A DNA stretch of 64,000 bases from positions 25,914,863-25,978,862 of the forward strand of contig JAJEKV010000005.1 of the NCBI GenBank assembly GCA_021234155.1, read 5' to 3'. The stretch comes from Isoetes taiwanensis (lineage: Eukaryota; Streptophyta; Lycopodiopsida; Isoetales; Isoetaceae). The position numbers were made by a program, and so were the translations under genes. Under the pieces are notes generated by a model that saw only the letters and a program-made list of their open reading frames with translations, ran no database searches and was not told the origin of the DNA. Shown piece by piece: positions 1 through 14,100 of the stretch. Numbering within the stretch: position 1 is the stretch's first letter; the number at the start of each line of letters is the position of its first letter.

Positions 1-3000
1 ATGACATTACTTGTCTAAATGATGCAAAGCATTTTGAGCTGGGGTTTGACATTTCTAGCCTAATTTGAGGTCATAAATGGATTCTAGGCTATCTAACGGT
101 CCTATTGCAACAAATTTCAGCGATTTGGAGCTCAGAGCTCAAGTTATGGAGGTTCAAAGTTTGGAGGTTCACACATTGCGCTGGACCAATAATGAACTTT
201 TCATTTTCGTCTTGGCGACGCGCGGTGAGACATTGGCATCTAGAAAAATGGGTTAAACTTGTCCAATTTGGGTGATATAAGGGTCTAATTTTGATGAAGA
301 TTGATGATAGTTAGAAGTGGGAATTGTTCCCCTTATTTGTCGATTTGAGGTTTTTTGGGCACTTTTGGGGCATGGTCTCTAAAGATGGTTCCTTTCTGGC
401 CCTTCCGCACCAATAATGAACTTTTCATTTTCTGGGACCTCATGTGTGAGACATCCTCTAGAATTGGCCTAGGATGTCCGTTTTTGACTCAAACAAAAGC
501 TAAAACTTACTAACTCAACTTAATTAAGTAACTTCATACACTTATAATTTACTCTAAAACACTTTGTATTAAACAAAATTTTATCACATATCTATAAATT
601 AATAAGGCTCTCCTTTGATATGACTCTGGGAAAATGGGATTAGATTACAATGAAACATACACACAGTCCTATAGTCAAACTTCCAAGCAAAGTTGGTTTT
701 TTTGGCATATGCAAGTGCAATGATCTAGACTCTAAATCCATCATATGGATGTTAGCAATAGGGATTTTTGAATGCTAAACTTGAAGAAGATATATTTATG
801 CAACAAAATGTAAAGGCTTTATGCCTTTGGAATGGTTTGGAAGTTAAAACAGCTTTGAACTTATGGGCTCAAGCAAAGTCCTAAAGTGGTATAAATGTAT
901 GGATAAGCTTTTGAGAACAAGTGAATTCAAGAAATTTGAGAGTGATGGAAATATATATTTGTTTAAGGACAAACAAAATTTTGCATCATTGCATTATATG
1001 TAGATGATTGCATAATGGTGGAAAATGACATTAAGGGTTTAAATTTTGGTCATTTTGAGCTGGGGTTTGACATTTCTAGCCTAATTTGAGGTCATAAATG
1101 GATTCTAGGCTATCTAACGGTCCTATTGCAACAAATTTCAGCGATTTGGAGCTCTGTAGCCAAGTTATGGAGGTTCAAAGTTTGGAGGTTCACACATTGC
1201 GCCCGCACCAATAATGAACTTTTCATTTTTCGTCTTGGCGACGTGTGAGACATTGGCTCTAAATGGGTTAAACTTGTCCAATTTGGGTGATATAAGGGTC
1301 TAATTCTGCTAGATTCGCCGAAGTTAGGCGTAATTGACCCCTTATTTGGTCGATTTGGAGCAGTTTTGGGCACTTTTGGGGCATGGTTCAAAGATGGTTC
1401 ATTGACGTTGCCCGCACCAATAATGAACTTTTCATTTTCGTCCCGGCAAATGGCGTGTGAGACATCCTCTCGAATTGGCCTAGGATGTCCATTTTTGACT
1501 CAAACAAAAGCTAAAACTTACTAACTCAACTTAATTAAGTAACTTCATACACTTATAATTTACTCTAAAACACTTTGTATTAAAACAAAATTTTATCACT
1601 TACTTAAATTAATAAGGCTCTCCTTTGATATGACTCTCGAAAAAGGGATTAGATTACAATGAAACATTTTCTCCTATAGTCAAACTTGCAAGCACTGAAT
1701 TCTTTTGGCATATGCAAGTGCAAATGATCCGTAAATCCATCATATGGATGTTAGCACAAAGATTTTTGAATGCTAAACTTGAAGAAGATATATTTATGCA
1801 ACAAACGAGAGGCTTTGAGCGTGGTAGGGAATGGTTTGGAAGTTAAAACGAAATGTTTATGGGCTCAAGCAAAGTCCTAGAGAGTGGTATAAATGTATGG
1901 ATAAGCTTTTGAGAACAAGTGAATTCAAGAAATTTGAGAGTGATGGAAATATATATTTGTTTAAGGACAAACAAAACTTTTGCATCATTGCATTATATGT
2001 AGATGATTGCATAATGGTGGCCAATGACATTACTTGTCTAAATGACTGCAAGCATTTTGAGCTGGGGTTTGACATTTCTAGCCTAATTTGAGGTCATAAA
2101 TGGATTCTAGGCTATCTAACGGTCCTATTGCAACAAATTTCAGGCGATTTGGAGCTCTGTAGCTCAAGTTATGGAGGTTCAAAGTTTGGAGGTCTCACAC
2201 ATTGCGCCCAGACCAATAATGAACTTTTCATTTTCTGTCTTGGCGCGACGTGTGAGACATTGGCTCTAAATGGGTTAAACTTGTCCAATTTGGGTGATAT
2301 AAGGGTCTAATTATGCTAGATTCGCCGAAAGAAGCGAATTGACCCCTTATTTGGTCGATTTGGAGCAGTTTTGGGCACTTTTGGGGCATGGTCTCACACG
2401 TTGCGCCCAGACCAATAATGAACTTTTCATTTTCTGTCCTGGTGCGACGTGTGAGACATCCTCTCGAATTGGCCTAGGATGTCTGTTTTGACTCAAACAA
2501 AAGCTAAAACTTACTAACTCAACTTAATTAAGTAACTTCATACACTTATAATTTACTCTAAAACACTTTGTATTAAACAAAATTTTATCACTTACGAAAT
2601 TAATAAGGCTCTCCTTTGATATGACTCTCAGAAAAAGGGATTAGATTACAATGAAACATTTTCTCCTATAGTCAAACTTGCAAAGCACCGAATTCTTTTG
2701 GCATATGCAAGTGCAAATGATAAATCCATCATATGGATGTTAGCACAAACATTTTTGAATGCTAAACTTGAAGAAGATATATTTATGCAACAAGCGTAAG
2801 GCTTTGAACAGAGGTACGGGAATGGTTTGGAAGTTAAAACGAAATTTGTTTATGGGCTCAAGCAAAGTCCTAGAGAGTGGTATAAATGTATGGATAAGCT
2901 TTTGAGAACAAGTGAATTCAAGAAATTTGAGAGTGATGGAAATATATATTTGTTTAAGGACAAACAAAACTTTTGCATCATTGCATTATATGTAGATGAT

Positions 3001-3705
3001 TGCATAATGGTGGCCAATGACATTACTTGTCTAAATGACTGCAAGCATTTTGAGCTGGGGTTTGACATTTCTAGCCTAATTTGAGGTCATAAATGGATTC
3101 TAGGCTATCTAACGGTCCTATTGCAACAAATTCAGCGATTTGGAGCTCAGTAGCTCAAGTTATGGAGGTTCAAAGTTTGGAGGTCTCACACATTGCGCCC
3201 GGACCAATAATGAACTTTTCATTTTTACGTCTTGGCGACGTGTGAGACATTGGCTCTAAATGGGTTAAACTTGTCCAATTTGGGTGATATAAGGGTCTAA
3301 TTACGCTAGATTCGCCGAAGTTAGGCGGAATTGACCCCTTATTTGGTCGATTTGGAGCGATTTTGGGCACTTTTGGGGCATGGTCTCACAAAGATGGTCT
3401 CACACGTTGCGCCCAGACCAATAATGAACTTTTCATTTTACGTCACAGTGCGGCGCGTGTGAGACATCCTCTCGAATTGGCCTAGGATGTCTGTTTTGAC
3501 TCAAACAAAAGCTAAAACTTACTAACTCAACTTAATTAAGTAACTTCATACACTTATAATTTACTCTAAAACACTTTGTATTAAACAAAATTTTATCACT
3601 TACGAAATTAATAAGGCTCTCCTTTGATATGACTCTCAGAAAAAGGGATTAGATTACAATGAAACATTTTCTCCTATAGTCAAACTTGCAAGCACCAGAA
3701 TTCTT

Positions 3706-4092
3706 TTGGCATATGCAAGTGCAAATGATCCAGAAATCCATCATATGGATGTTAGCACAGCATTTTTGAATGCTAAACTTGAAGAAGATATATTTATGCA
3801 ACAAACAGAAGGCTTTGAACAGGGTACAGGAATGGTTTGGAAGTTAAAACGAGCTGTTTATGGGCTCAAGCAAAGTCCTAGAGAGTGGTATAAATGTATG
3901 GATAAGCTTTTGAGAACAAGTGAATTCAAGAAATTTGAGAGTGATGGAAATATATATTTGTTTAAGGACAAACAAAACTTTTGCATCATTGCATTATATG
4001 TAGATGATTGCATAATGGTGGCCAATGACATTACTTGTCTAAATGACTGCAAGCATTTTGAGCTGGGGTTTGACATTTCTAGCCTAATTTGA
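3706..4092 (+). pseudogene. Copia reverse-transcriptase fragment, cleanest satellite copy
   Basis: This is the central part of a Ty1/Copia reverse transcriptase, 128 codons from the first ATG. The frame is open upstream to about 3,635, where SQKKGLDYNETFSPIV matches the usual start of the Copia RT domain. Visible motifs are HHMDVSTAFLNA, VYGLKQSPREWY and the catalytic ALYVDD box. The match stops after CKHFELGFDI; the fingers' start, RNase H, integrase and gag are all missing, so it cannot be an autonomous gene. It is amplified passively as part of the satellite. The frame is kept without a stop although no function is expected, which points to recent homogenisation. Confidence 0.85.
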
Positions 4093-4192
4093 GGTCATAA
4101 ATGGATTCTAGGCTATCTAACGGTCCTATTGCAACAAATTTCAGGCGATTTGGAGCTCTGTAGCTCAAGTTATGGAGGTTCAAAGTTTGGAG

Positions 4193-4475
4193 GTCTCACA
4201 CATTGCGCCCAGACCAATAATGAACTTTTCATTTTCTGTCTTGGCGCGACGTGTGAGACATTGGCTCTAAATGGGTTAAACTTGTCCAATTTGGGTGATA
4301 TAAGGGTCTAATTCTGCTAGATTCGCCGAAGTTAGGCGAGAATTGACCCCTTATTTGGTCGATTTGGGCGATTTTGGGCACTTTTGGGGCATGGTCTCAA
4401 AGATGGTCTCACACGTTGCGCCCGGACCAATAATGAACTTTTCATTTTTACGTGGTGCGGTGCGGCGTGTGAGAC
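4193..4475. repeat. Hairpin pair of one satellite unit (representative)
   Basis: Two imperfect palindromes, at 4,193-4,259 and 4,406-4,475. The first has left arm GTCTCACACATTGCGCC and right arm GGCGCGACGTGTGAGAC, pairing at 15 of 17 positions. The loop is an AATAATGAACTTTTCATT-type spacer. The second has the same plan. All units carry both, so the array holds about 40 such hairpins. Confidence 0.8.
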
Positions 4476-5730
4476 ATCCCTCTCGAATTGGCCTAGGATA
4501 TCCGTTTTTGACTCAAACAAAAGCTAAAACTTACTAACTCAACTTAATTAAGTAACTTCATACACTTATAATTTACTCTAAAACACTTTGTATTAAACAA
4601 AATTTTATCACTTACGAAATTAATAAGGCTCTCCTTTGATATGACTCTCAGAAAAAGGGATTAGATTACAATGAAACATTTTCTCCTATAGTCAAACTTG
4701 CAAGCACCAGAATTCTTTTGGCATATGCAAGTGCAAATGATCGAGAAATCCATCATATGGATGTTAGCACATCATTTTTGAATGCTAAACTTGAAGAAGA
4801 TATATTTATGCAACAAGCGAAGGCTTTGAAGCAGAGGTGGGAATGGTTTGGAAGTTAAAACGAAACATTTATGGGCTCAAGCAAAGTCCTAGAGAGTGGT
4901 ATAAATGTATGGATAAGCTTTTGAGAACAAGTGAATTCAAGAAATTTGAGAGTGATGGAAATATATATTTGTTTAAGGACAAACAAAACTTTTGCATCAT
5001 TGCATTATATGTAGATGATTGCATAATGGTGGCCAATGACATTACTTGTCTAAATGACTGCAAGCATTTTGAGCTGGGGTTTGACATTTCTAGCCTAATT
5101 TGAGGTCATAAATGGATTCTAGGCTATCTAACGGTCCTATTGCAACAAATTTCAGGCGATTTGGAGCTCTGTAGCTCAAGTTATGGAGGTTCAAAGTTTG
5201 GAGGTCTCACACATTGCGCCCAGACCAATAATGAACTTTTCATTTTCTGTCTTGGCGTGACGTGTGAGACATTGGCTCTAAATGGGTTAAACTTGTCCAA
5301 TTTGGGTGATATAAGGGTCTAATTCTGCTAGATTCGTCGAGTTAGGCAGAATTGACCCCTTATTTGGTCGATTTGGAGCAGTTTTGGGCACTTTTGGGGC
5401 ATGGTCTCACAGCATGGTCTCACACGTTGCGCCCAGACCAATAATGAACTTTTCATTTTCGTCACAGTGCGTGCGTGCGACGTGTGAGACATCCTCTCGA
5501 ATTGGCCTAGGATGTCTGTTTTGACTCAAACAAAAGCTAAAACTTACTAACTCAACTTAATTAAGTAACTTCATACACTTATAATTTACTCTAAAACACT
5601 TTGTATTAAACAAAATTTTATCACTTACGAAATTAATAAGGCTCTCCTTTGATATGACTCTCAGAAAAAGGGATTAGATTACAATGAAACATTTTCTCCT
5701 ATAGTCAAACTTGCAAGCACCAGAATTCTT

Positions 5731-6120
5731 TTGGCATATGCAAGTGCAAATGATCCAGAAATCCATCATATGGATGTTAGCACAGCATTTTTGAATGCTA
5801 AACTTGAAGAAGATATATTTATGCAACAAACAGAAGGCTTTGAACAGGGTACAGGAATGGTTTGGAAGTTAAAAACGAAATTTGTTTATGGGCTCAAGCA
5901 AAGTCCTAGAGAGTGGTATAAATGTATGGATAAGCTTTTGAGAACAAGTGAATTCAAGAAATTTGAGAGTGATGGAAATATATATTTGTTTAAGGACAAA
6001 CAAAACTTTTGCATCATTGCATTATATGTAGATGATTGCATAATGGTGGCCAATGACATTACTTGTCTAAATGACTGCAAGCATTTTGAGCTGGGGTTTG
6101 ACATTTCTAGCCTAATTTGA
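5731..6120 (+). pseudogene. Copia RT fragment, satellite copy with one extra codon
   Basis: This copy is 129 codons long. It differs from the 3,706 copy just before VYGLKQ: an extra A in the lysine run and a changed CGAGCT give KLKTKFV in place of KLKRAV. The YVDD box and the flanking residues are unchanged. The difference is local and sits next to an AGCTG site, so a consensus error is as likely as a mutation. Confidence 0.75.
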
Positions 6121-8749
6121 GGTCATAAATGGATTCTAGGCTATCTAACGGTCCTATTGCAACAAATTTCAGGCGATTTGGAGCTCTGTAGCTCAAGTTA
6201 TGGAGGTTCAAAGTTTGGAGGTCTCACACATTGCGCCCAGACCAATAATGAACTTTTCATTTTCTGTCTTGGCGACGCGGCGTGAGACATTGGCTCTAAA
6301 TGGGTTAAACTTGTCCAATTTGGGTGATATAAGGGTCTAATTCTGCTAGATTCGTCGAGTTAGGCAGAATTGACCCCTTATTTGGTCGATTTGGAGCAGT
6401 TTTGGGCACTTTTGGGGCATGGTCTCACACGTTGCGCCCAGACCAATAATGAACTTTTCATTTTCTGTCCTGGTGCGACGTGTGAGACATCTCAATTGGC
6501 CTAGGATGTCCTTTTTGACTCAAACAAAAGCTAAAACTTACTAACTCAACTTAATTAAGTAACTTCATACACTTATAATTTACTCTAAAACACTTTGTAT
6601 TAAACAAAATTTTATCACTTACGAAATTAATAAGGCTCTCCTTTGATATGACTCTCAGAAAAAGGGATTAGATTACAATGAAACATTTTCTCCTATAGTC
6701 AAACTTGCAAGCACCAGAATTCTTTTGGCATATGCAAGTGCAAATGATCCAGAAATCCATCATATGGATGTTAGCACAGCATTTTTGAATGCTAAACTTG
6801 AAGAAGATATATTTATGCAACAAGCGTAAGGCTTTGAGCAGGGTACAGGAATGGTTTGGAAGTTAAAACGAGCTGTTTATGGGCTCAAGCAAAGTCCTAG
6901 AGAGTGGTATAAATGTATGGATAAGCTTTTGAGAACAAGTGAATTCAAGAAATTTGAGAGTGATGGAAATATATATTTGTTTAAGGACAAACAAAACTTT
7001 TGCATCATTGCATTATATGTAGATGATTGCATAATGGTGGCCAATGACATTACTTGTCTAAATGACTGCAAGCATTTTGAGCTGGGGTTTGACATTTCTA
7101 GCCTAATTTGAGGTCATAAATGGATTCTAGGCTATCTAACGGTCCTATTGCAACAAATTTCAGGCGATTTGGAGCTCTGTAGCTCAAGTTATGGAGGTTC
7201 AAAGTTTGGAGGTCTCACACATTGCGCCCAGACCAATAATGAACTTTTCATTTTCTGTCTTGGCGCGACGTGTGAGACATTGGCTCTAAATGGGTTAAAC
7301 TTGTCCAATTTGGGTGATATAAGGGTCTAATTCTGCTAGATTCGTCGAGTTAGGCAGAATTGACCCCTTATTTGGTCGATTTGGAGCAGTTTTGGGCACT
7401 TTTGGGGCATGGTCTCACAGCATGGTCTCACACGTTGCGCCCAGACCAATAATGAACTTTTCATTTTCTGTCCTGGTGCGACGTGTGAGACACATCTCTC
7501 GAATTGGCCTAGGATGTCTGTTTTGACTCAAACAAAAGCTAAAACTTACTAACTCAACTTAATTAAGTAACTTCATACACTTATAATTTACTCTAAAACA
7601 CTTTGTATTAAACAAAATTTTATCACTTACGAAATTAATAAGGCTCTCCTTTGATATGACTCTCAGAAAAAGGGATTAGATTACAATGAAACATTTTCTC
7701 CTATAGTCAAACTTGCAAGCACCAGAATTCTTTTGGCATATGCAAGTGCAAATGATCCAGAAATCCATCATATGGATGTTAGCACAGCATTTTTGAATGC
7801 TAAACTTGAAGAAGATATATTTATGCAACAAACAGAAGGCTTTGAACAGGGTACAGGAATGGTTTGGAAGTTAAAACGAAATTTGTTTATGGGCTCAAGC
7901 AAAGTCCTAGAGAGTGGTATAAATGTATGGATAAGCTTTTGAGAACAAGTGAATTCAAGAAATTTGAGAGTGATGGAAATATATATTTGTTTAAGGACAA
8001 ACAAAACTTTTGCATCATTGCATTATATGTAGATGATTGCATAATGGTGGCCAATGACATTACTTGTCTAAATGACTGCAAGCATTTTGAGCTGGGGTTT
8101 GACATTTCTAGCCTAATTTGAGGTCATAAATGGATTCTAGGCTATCTAACGGGTCCTATTGCAACAAATTTCAAGGCGATTTGGAGCTCAGTAGCTCAAG
8201 TTATGGAGGTTCAAAGTTTGGAGGTCTCACACATTGCGCCCGGACCAATAATGAACTTTTCATTTTTCTCGTCTTGGCGGCGACGTGAGACATTGGCTCT
8301 AAATGGGTTAAACTTGTCCAATTTGGGTGATATAAGGGTCTAATTACGCTAGATTCGCCGAAGTTAGGCAGAATTGACCCCTTATTTGGTCGATTTGGAG
8401 CGGTTTTTGGGCACTTTTGGGGCATGGTCTCACAAAGATGGTCTCATTGACGTTGCGCCCGGACCAATAATGAACTTTTCATTTTCTGTCCTGGTGCGAC
8501 GTGTGAGACATCCTCTCGAATTGGCCTAGGATGTCTGTTTTGACTCAAACAAAAGCTAAAACTTACTAACTCAACTTAATTAAGTAACTTCATACACTTA
8601 TAATTTACTCTAAAACACTTTGTATTAAACAAAATTTTATCACTTACGAAATTAATAAGGCTCTCCTTTGATATGACTCTCAGAAAAAGGGATTAGATTA
8701 CAATGAAACATTTTCTCCTATAGTCAAACTTGCAAGCACCAGAATTCTT

Positions 8750-9139
8750 TTGGCATATGCAAGTGCAAATGATCCAGAAATCCATCATATGGATGTTAGC
8801 ACATCATTTTTGAATGCTAAACTTGAAGAAGATATATTTATGCAACAAAACGAGAAGGCTTTGAGCAGTGCAGGGAATGGTTTGGAAGTTAAAACGAAAT
8901 TTGTTTATGGGCTCAAGCAAAGTCCTAGAGAGTGGTATAAATGTATGGATAAGCTTTTGAGAACAAGTGAATTCAAGAAATTTGAGAGTGATGGAAATAT
9001 ATATTTGTTTAAGGACAAACAAAACTTTTGCATCATTGCATTATATGTAGATGATTGCATAATGGTGGCCAATGACATTACTTGTCTAAATGACTGCAAG
9101 CATTTTGAGCTGGGGTTTGACATTTCTAGCCTAATTTGA
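8750..9139 (+). pseudogene. Copia RT fragment, satellite copy with a shifted middle
   Basis: The copy is open for 129 codons, but about 15 residues after FMQQ read in another frame (NEKALSSAGNGLEV) before the normal frame returns at VYGLKQ. Two compensating indels, both at sites where other units have CAG, cause this. Also STS replaces STA before FLNA. Confidence 0.7.
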
Positions 9140-9760
9140 GGTCATAAATGGATTCTAGGCTATCTAACGGTCCTATTGCAACAAATTTCGGCGATTTGGA
9201 GCTCTGTAGCTCAAGTTATGGAGGTTCAAAGTTTGGAGGTCTCACACATTGCGCCTGCACCAATAATGAACTTTTCATTTTCTGTCTTGGCGCGACGTGT
9301 GAGACATTGGCTCTAAATGGGTTAAACTTGTCCAATTTGGGTGATATAAGGGTCTAATTCTGCTAGATTCGTCGACTTAGGCAGAATTGACCCCTTATTT
9401 GGTCGATTTGGAGCAGTTTTGGGCACTTTTGGGGCATGGTCTCACAGCATGGTCTCACACGTTGCGCCCAGACCAATAATGAACTTTTCATTTTTACGTC
9501 CCCGGTGCGGCGTGTGAGACATCCTCTCAATTGGCCTAGGATGTCTTTTTTTGACTCAAACAAAAGCTAAAACTTACTAACTCAACTTAATTAAGTAACT
9601 TCATACACTTATAATTTACTCTAAAACACTTTGTATTAAACAAAATTTTATCACTTACGAAATTAATAAGGCTCTCCTTTGATATGACTCTCAGAAAAAG
9701 GGATTAGATTACAATGAAACATTTTCTCCTATAGTCAAACTTGCAAGCACCAGAATTCTT

Positions 9761-10147
9761 TTGGCATATGCAAGTGCAAATGATCCAGAAATCCATCATA
9801 TGGATGTTAGCACATCATTTTTGAATGCTAAACTTGAAGAAGATATATTTATGCAACAAACAGAAGGCTTTGAACAGGGTACAGGAATGGTTTGGAAGTT
9901 AAAACGAGCTGTTTATGGGCTCAAGCAAAGTCCTAGAGAGTGGTATAAATGTATGGATAAGCTTTTGAGAACAAGTGAATTCAAGAAATTTGAGAGTGAT
10001 GGAAATATATATTTGTTTAAGGACAAACAAAACTTTTGCATCATTGCATTATATGTAGATGATTGCATAATGGTGGCCAATGACATTACTTGTCTAAATG
10101 ACTGCAAGCATTTTGAGCTGGGGTTTGACATTTCTAGCCTAATTTGA
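9761..10147 (+). pseudogene. Copia RT fragment, satellite copy
   Basis: Open for 128 codons and near identical to the 3,706 copy. The one visible protein change is A to S before FLNA, where ACAGCA reads ACATCA. The YVDD motif is present. Confidence 0.75.
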
Positions 10148-10753
10148 GGTCATAAATGGATTCTAGGCTATCTAACGGTCCTATTGCAACAAATTTCAGG
10201 CGATTTGGAGCTCAGTAGCTCAAGTTATGGAGGTTCAAAGTTTGGAGGTTCACACATTGCGCCCGCACCAATAATGAACTTTTCATTTTCTCGCCTTGGC
10301 CGACGTGTGAGACATTGGCTCTAAATGGGTTAAACTTGTCCAATTTGGGTGATATAAGGGTCTAATTCTGCTAGATTCGTCGAGTTAGGCAGAATTGACC
10401 CCTTATTTGGTCGATTTGGAGCAGTTTTGGGCACTTTTGGGGCATGGTCTCACACGTTGCGCCCAGACCAATAATGAACTTTTCATTTTCTGTCCTGGTG
10501 CGACGTGTGAGACATCCTCTCGAATTGGCCTAGGATGTCTGTTTTGACTCAAACAAAAGCTAAAACTTACTAACTCAACTTAATTAAGTAACTTCATACA
10601 CTTATAATTTACTCTAAAACACTTTGTATTAAACAAAATTTTATCACTTACGAAATTAATAAGGCTCTCCTTTGATATGACTCTCAGAAAAAGGGATTAG
10701 ATTACAATGAAACATTTTCTCCTATAGTCAAACTTGCAAGCACCAGAATTCTT

Positions 10754-11140
10754 TTGGCATATGCAAGTGCAAATGATCCAGAAATCCATCATATGGATGT
10801 TAGCACAGCATTTTTGAATGCTAAACTTGAAGAAGATATATTTATGCAACAAACAGAAGGCTTTGAACAGGGTACAGGAATGGTTTGGAAGTTAAAACGA
10901 GCTGTTTATGGGCTCAAGCAAAGTCCTAGAGAGTGGTATAAATGTATGGATAAGCTTTTGAGAACAAGTGAATTCAAGAAATTTGAGAGTGATGGAAATA
11001 TATATTTGTTTAAGGACAAACAAAACTTTTGCATCATTGCATTATATGTAGATGATTGCATAATGGTGGCCAATGACATTACTTGTCTAAATGACTGCAA
11101 GCATTTTGAGCTGGGGTTTGACATTTCTAGCCTAATTTGA
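10754..11140 (+). pseudogene. Copia RT fragment, satellite copy
   Basis: Open for 128 codons with the same protein as the 3,706 copy. It is the last clean unit before a run of units (to about 17.9 kb) in which the CAG sites are rewritten and the upstream half of the frame is closed by stops. Confidence 0.75.
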
Positions 11141-14100
11141 GGTCATAAATGGATTCTAGGCTATCTAACGGTCCTATTGCAACAAATTTCAGGCGATTTG
11201 GAGCTCTGTAGCTCAAGTTATGGAGGTTCAAAGTTTGGAGGTCACACATTGCGCCCGCACCAATAATGAACTTTTCATTTTCTGCCTTGGCCGACGCGGT
11301 GAGACATTGGCTCTAAATGGGTTAAACTTGTCCAATTTGGGTGATATAAAGGGTCTAATTCGCTAGATTCGCCGAAAGTTAGCAGAATTGACCCCTTATT
11401 TGGTCGATTTGGAGCAGTTTTGGGCACTTTTGGGGCATGGTTCAAAGATGGTCTCACGCGTTGCGCCGCACCAATAATGAACTTTTCATTTTTCGTCCCC
11501 GGTGCGACGGTGAGACATCCTCTCGAATTGGCCTAGGATGTCCTTTTTTGACTCAAACAAAAGCTAAAACTTACTAACTCAACTTAATTAAGTAACTTCA
11601 TACACTTATAATTTACTCTAAAACACTTTGTATTAAACAAAATTTTATCACTTACTTAAATTAATAAGGCTCTCCTTTGATATGACTCTAAAAAGGGATT
11701 AGATTACAATGAAACATTTTCTCCTATAGTCAAACTTGCAAGCACCGTAATTTTTGGCATATGCAAGTGCAAATGATCCGTAAATCCATCATATGGATGT
11801 TAGCACAAAGCATTTTTGAATGCTAAACTTGAAGAAGATATATTTATGCAACAAACGTAAGGCTTTGGTGGTACGTGAATGGTTTGGAAGTTAAAACGAA
11901 ATGTTTATGGGCTCAAGCAAAGTCCTAGAGAGTGGTATAAATGTATGGATAAGCTTTTGAGAACAAGTGAATTCAAGAAATTTGAGAGTGATGGAAATAT
12001 ATATTTGTTTAAGGACAAACAAAACTTTTGCATCATTGCATTATATGTAGATGATTGCATAATGGTGGCCAATGACATTACTTGTCTAAATGACTGCAAG
12101 CATTTTGAGCTGGGGTTTGACATTTCTAGCCTAATTTGAGGTCATAAATGGATTCTAGGCTATCTAACGGTCCTATTGCAACAAATTTCAAAGCGATTTG
12201 GAGCTCAGAGCTCAAGTTATGGAGGTTCAAAGTTTGGAGGTTCACACATTGCGCCCGCACCAATAATGAACTTTTCATTTTCTCGCCTTGGCGGCGACGG
12301 TGAGACATTGGCTCTAAATGGGTTAAACTTGTCCAATTTGGGTGATATAAGGGTCTAACTCGCTAGATTCGCCGAAGTTAGGCAGAATTGACCCCTTATT
12401 TGGTCGATTTGGAGCGCTTTTGGGCACTTTTGGGGCATGGTCTCACAAAGATGGTTCACACGCTGCTCGCACCAATAATGAACTTTTCATTTTTACGTCC
12501 CGGTGCGACGTGTGAGACATCATCCTCGAATTGGCCTAGGATGTCTGTTTTGACTCAAACAAAAGCTAAAACTTACTAACTCAACTTAATTAAGTAACTT
12601 CATACACTTATAATTTACTCTAAAACACTTTGTATTAAACAAAATTTTATCACTTACTTAAATTAATAAGGCTCTCCTTTGATATGACTCTAAAAAAAGG
12701 GATTAGATTACAATGAAACATTTTCTCCTATAGTCAAACTTGCAAGCACTGTAATTCTTTTGGCATATGCAAGTGCAAATGATCCGTAAATCCATCATAT
12801 GGATGTTAGCACAAAGATTTTTGAATGCTAAACTTGAAGAAGATATATTTATGCAACAAACGTAAGGCTTTGAACAGGTACGTGAATGGTTTGGAAGTTA
12901 AAACGAAATGTTTATGGGCTCAAGCAAAGTCCTAGAGAGTGGTATAAATGTATGGATAAGCTTTTGAGAACAAGTGAATTCAAGAAATTTGAGAGTGATG
13001 GAAATATATATTTGTTTAAGGACAAACAAAACTTTTGCATCATTGCATTATATGTAGATGATTGCATAATGGTGGCCAAAATGACATTACTTGTCTAAAT
13101 GACTGCAAGCATTTTGAGCTGGGGTTTGACATTTCTAGCCTAATTTGAGGTCATAAATGGATTCTAGGCTATCTAACGGTCCTATTGCAACAAATTTCAG
13201 CGCATTTGGAGCTCAGAGCTCAAGTTATGGAGGTTCAAAGTTTGGAGGTTCACACATTGCGCCCGCACCAATAATGAACTTTTCATTTTCTCTGCCTTGG
13301 CGACGCGGTGAGACATTGGCTCCAAATGGGTTAAACTTGTCCAATTTGGGTGATATAAGGGTCTAATTCTCGCTAGATTCGGCCGACTTAGGCGCAATTG
13401 ACCCCTTATTTGGTCGATTTGGAGCAGTTTTGGGCACTTTTGGGGCATGGTTCACAAAGATGGTCTCACACGCTGCGCCCGCACCAATAATGAACTTTTC
13501 ATTTTCTCGGCCCCGGTGCGACGTGTGAGACACATCCTCTAATTGGCCTAGGATGTCTCTTTTTGACTCAAACAAAAGCTAAAACTTACTAACTCAACTT
13601 AATTAAGTAACTTCATACACTTATAATTTACTCTAAAACACTTTGTATTAAAACAAAATTTTATCACTTACTTAAATTAATAAGGCTCTCCTTTGATATG
13701 ACTCTAAAAAGGGATTAGATTACAATGAAACATTTTCTCCTATAGTCAAACTTGCAAGCACCAGAATTCTTTTTGGCATATGCAAGTGCAAATGATCCGT
13801 AAATCCATCATATGGATGTTAGCACAAAGATTTTTGAATGCTAAACTTGAAGAAGATATATTTATGCAACAAACGTAAGGCTTTGAACAGGTACGTGAAT
13901 GGTTTGGAAGTTAAAACGAAGCCGTTTATGGGCTCAAGCAAAGTCCTAGAGAGTGGTATAAATGTATGGATAAGCTTTTGAGAACAAGTGAATTCAAGAA
14001 ATTTGAGAGTGATGGAAATATATATTTGTTTAAGGACAAACAAAACTTTTGCATCATTGCATTATATGTAGATGATTGCATAATGGTGGCCAATGACATT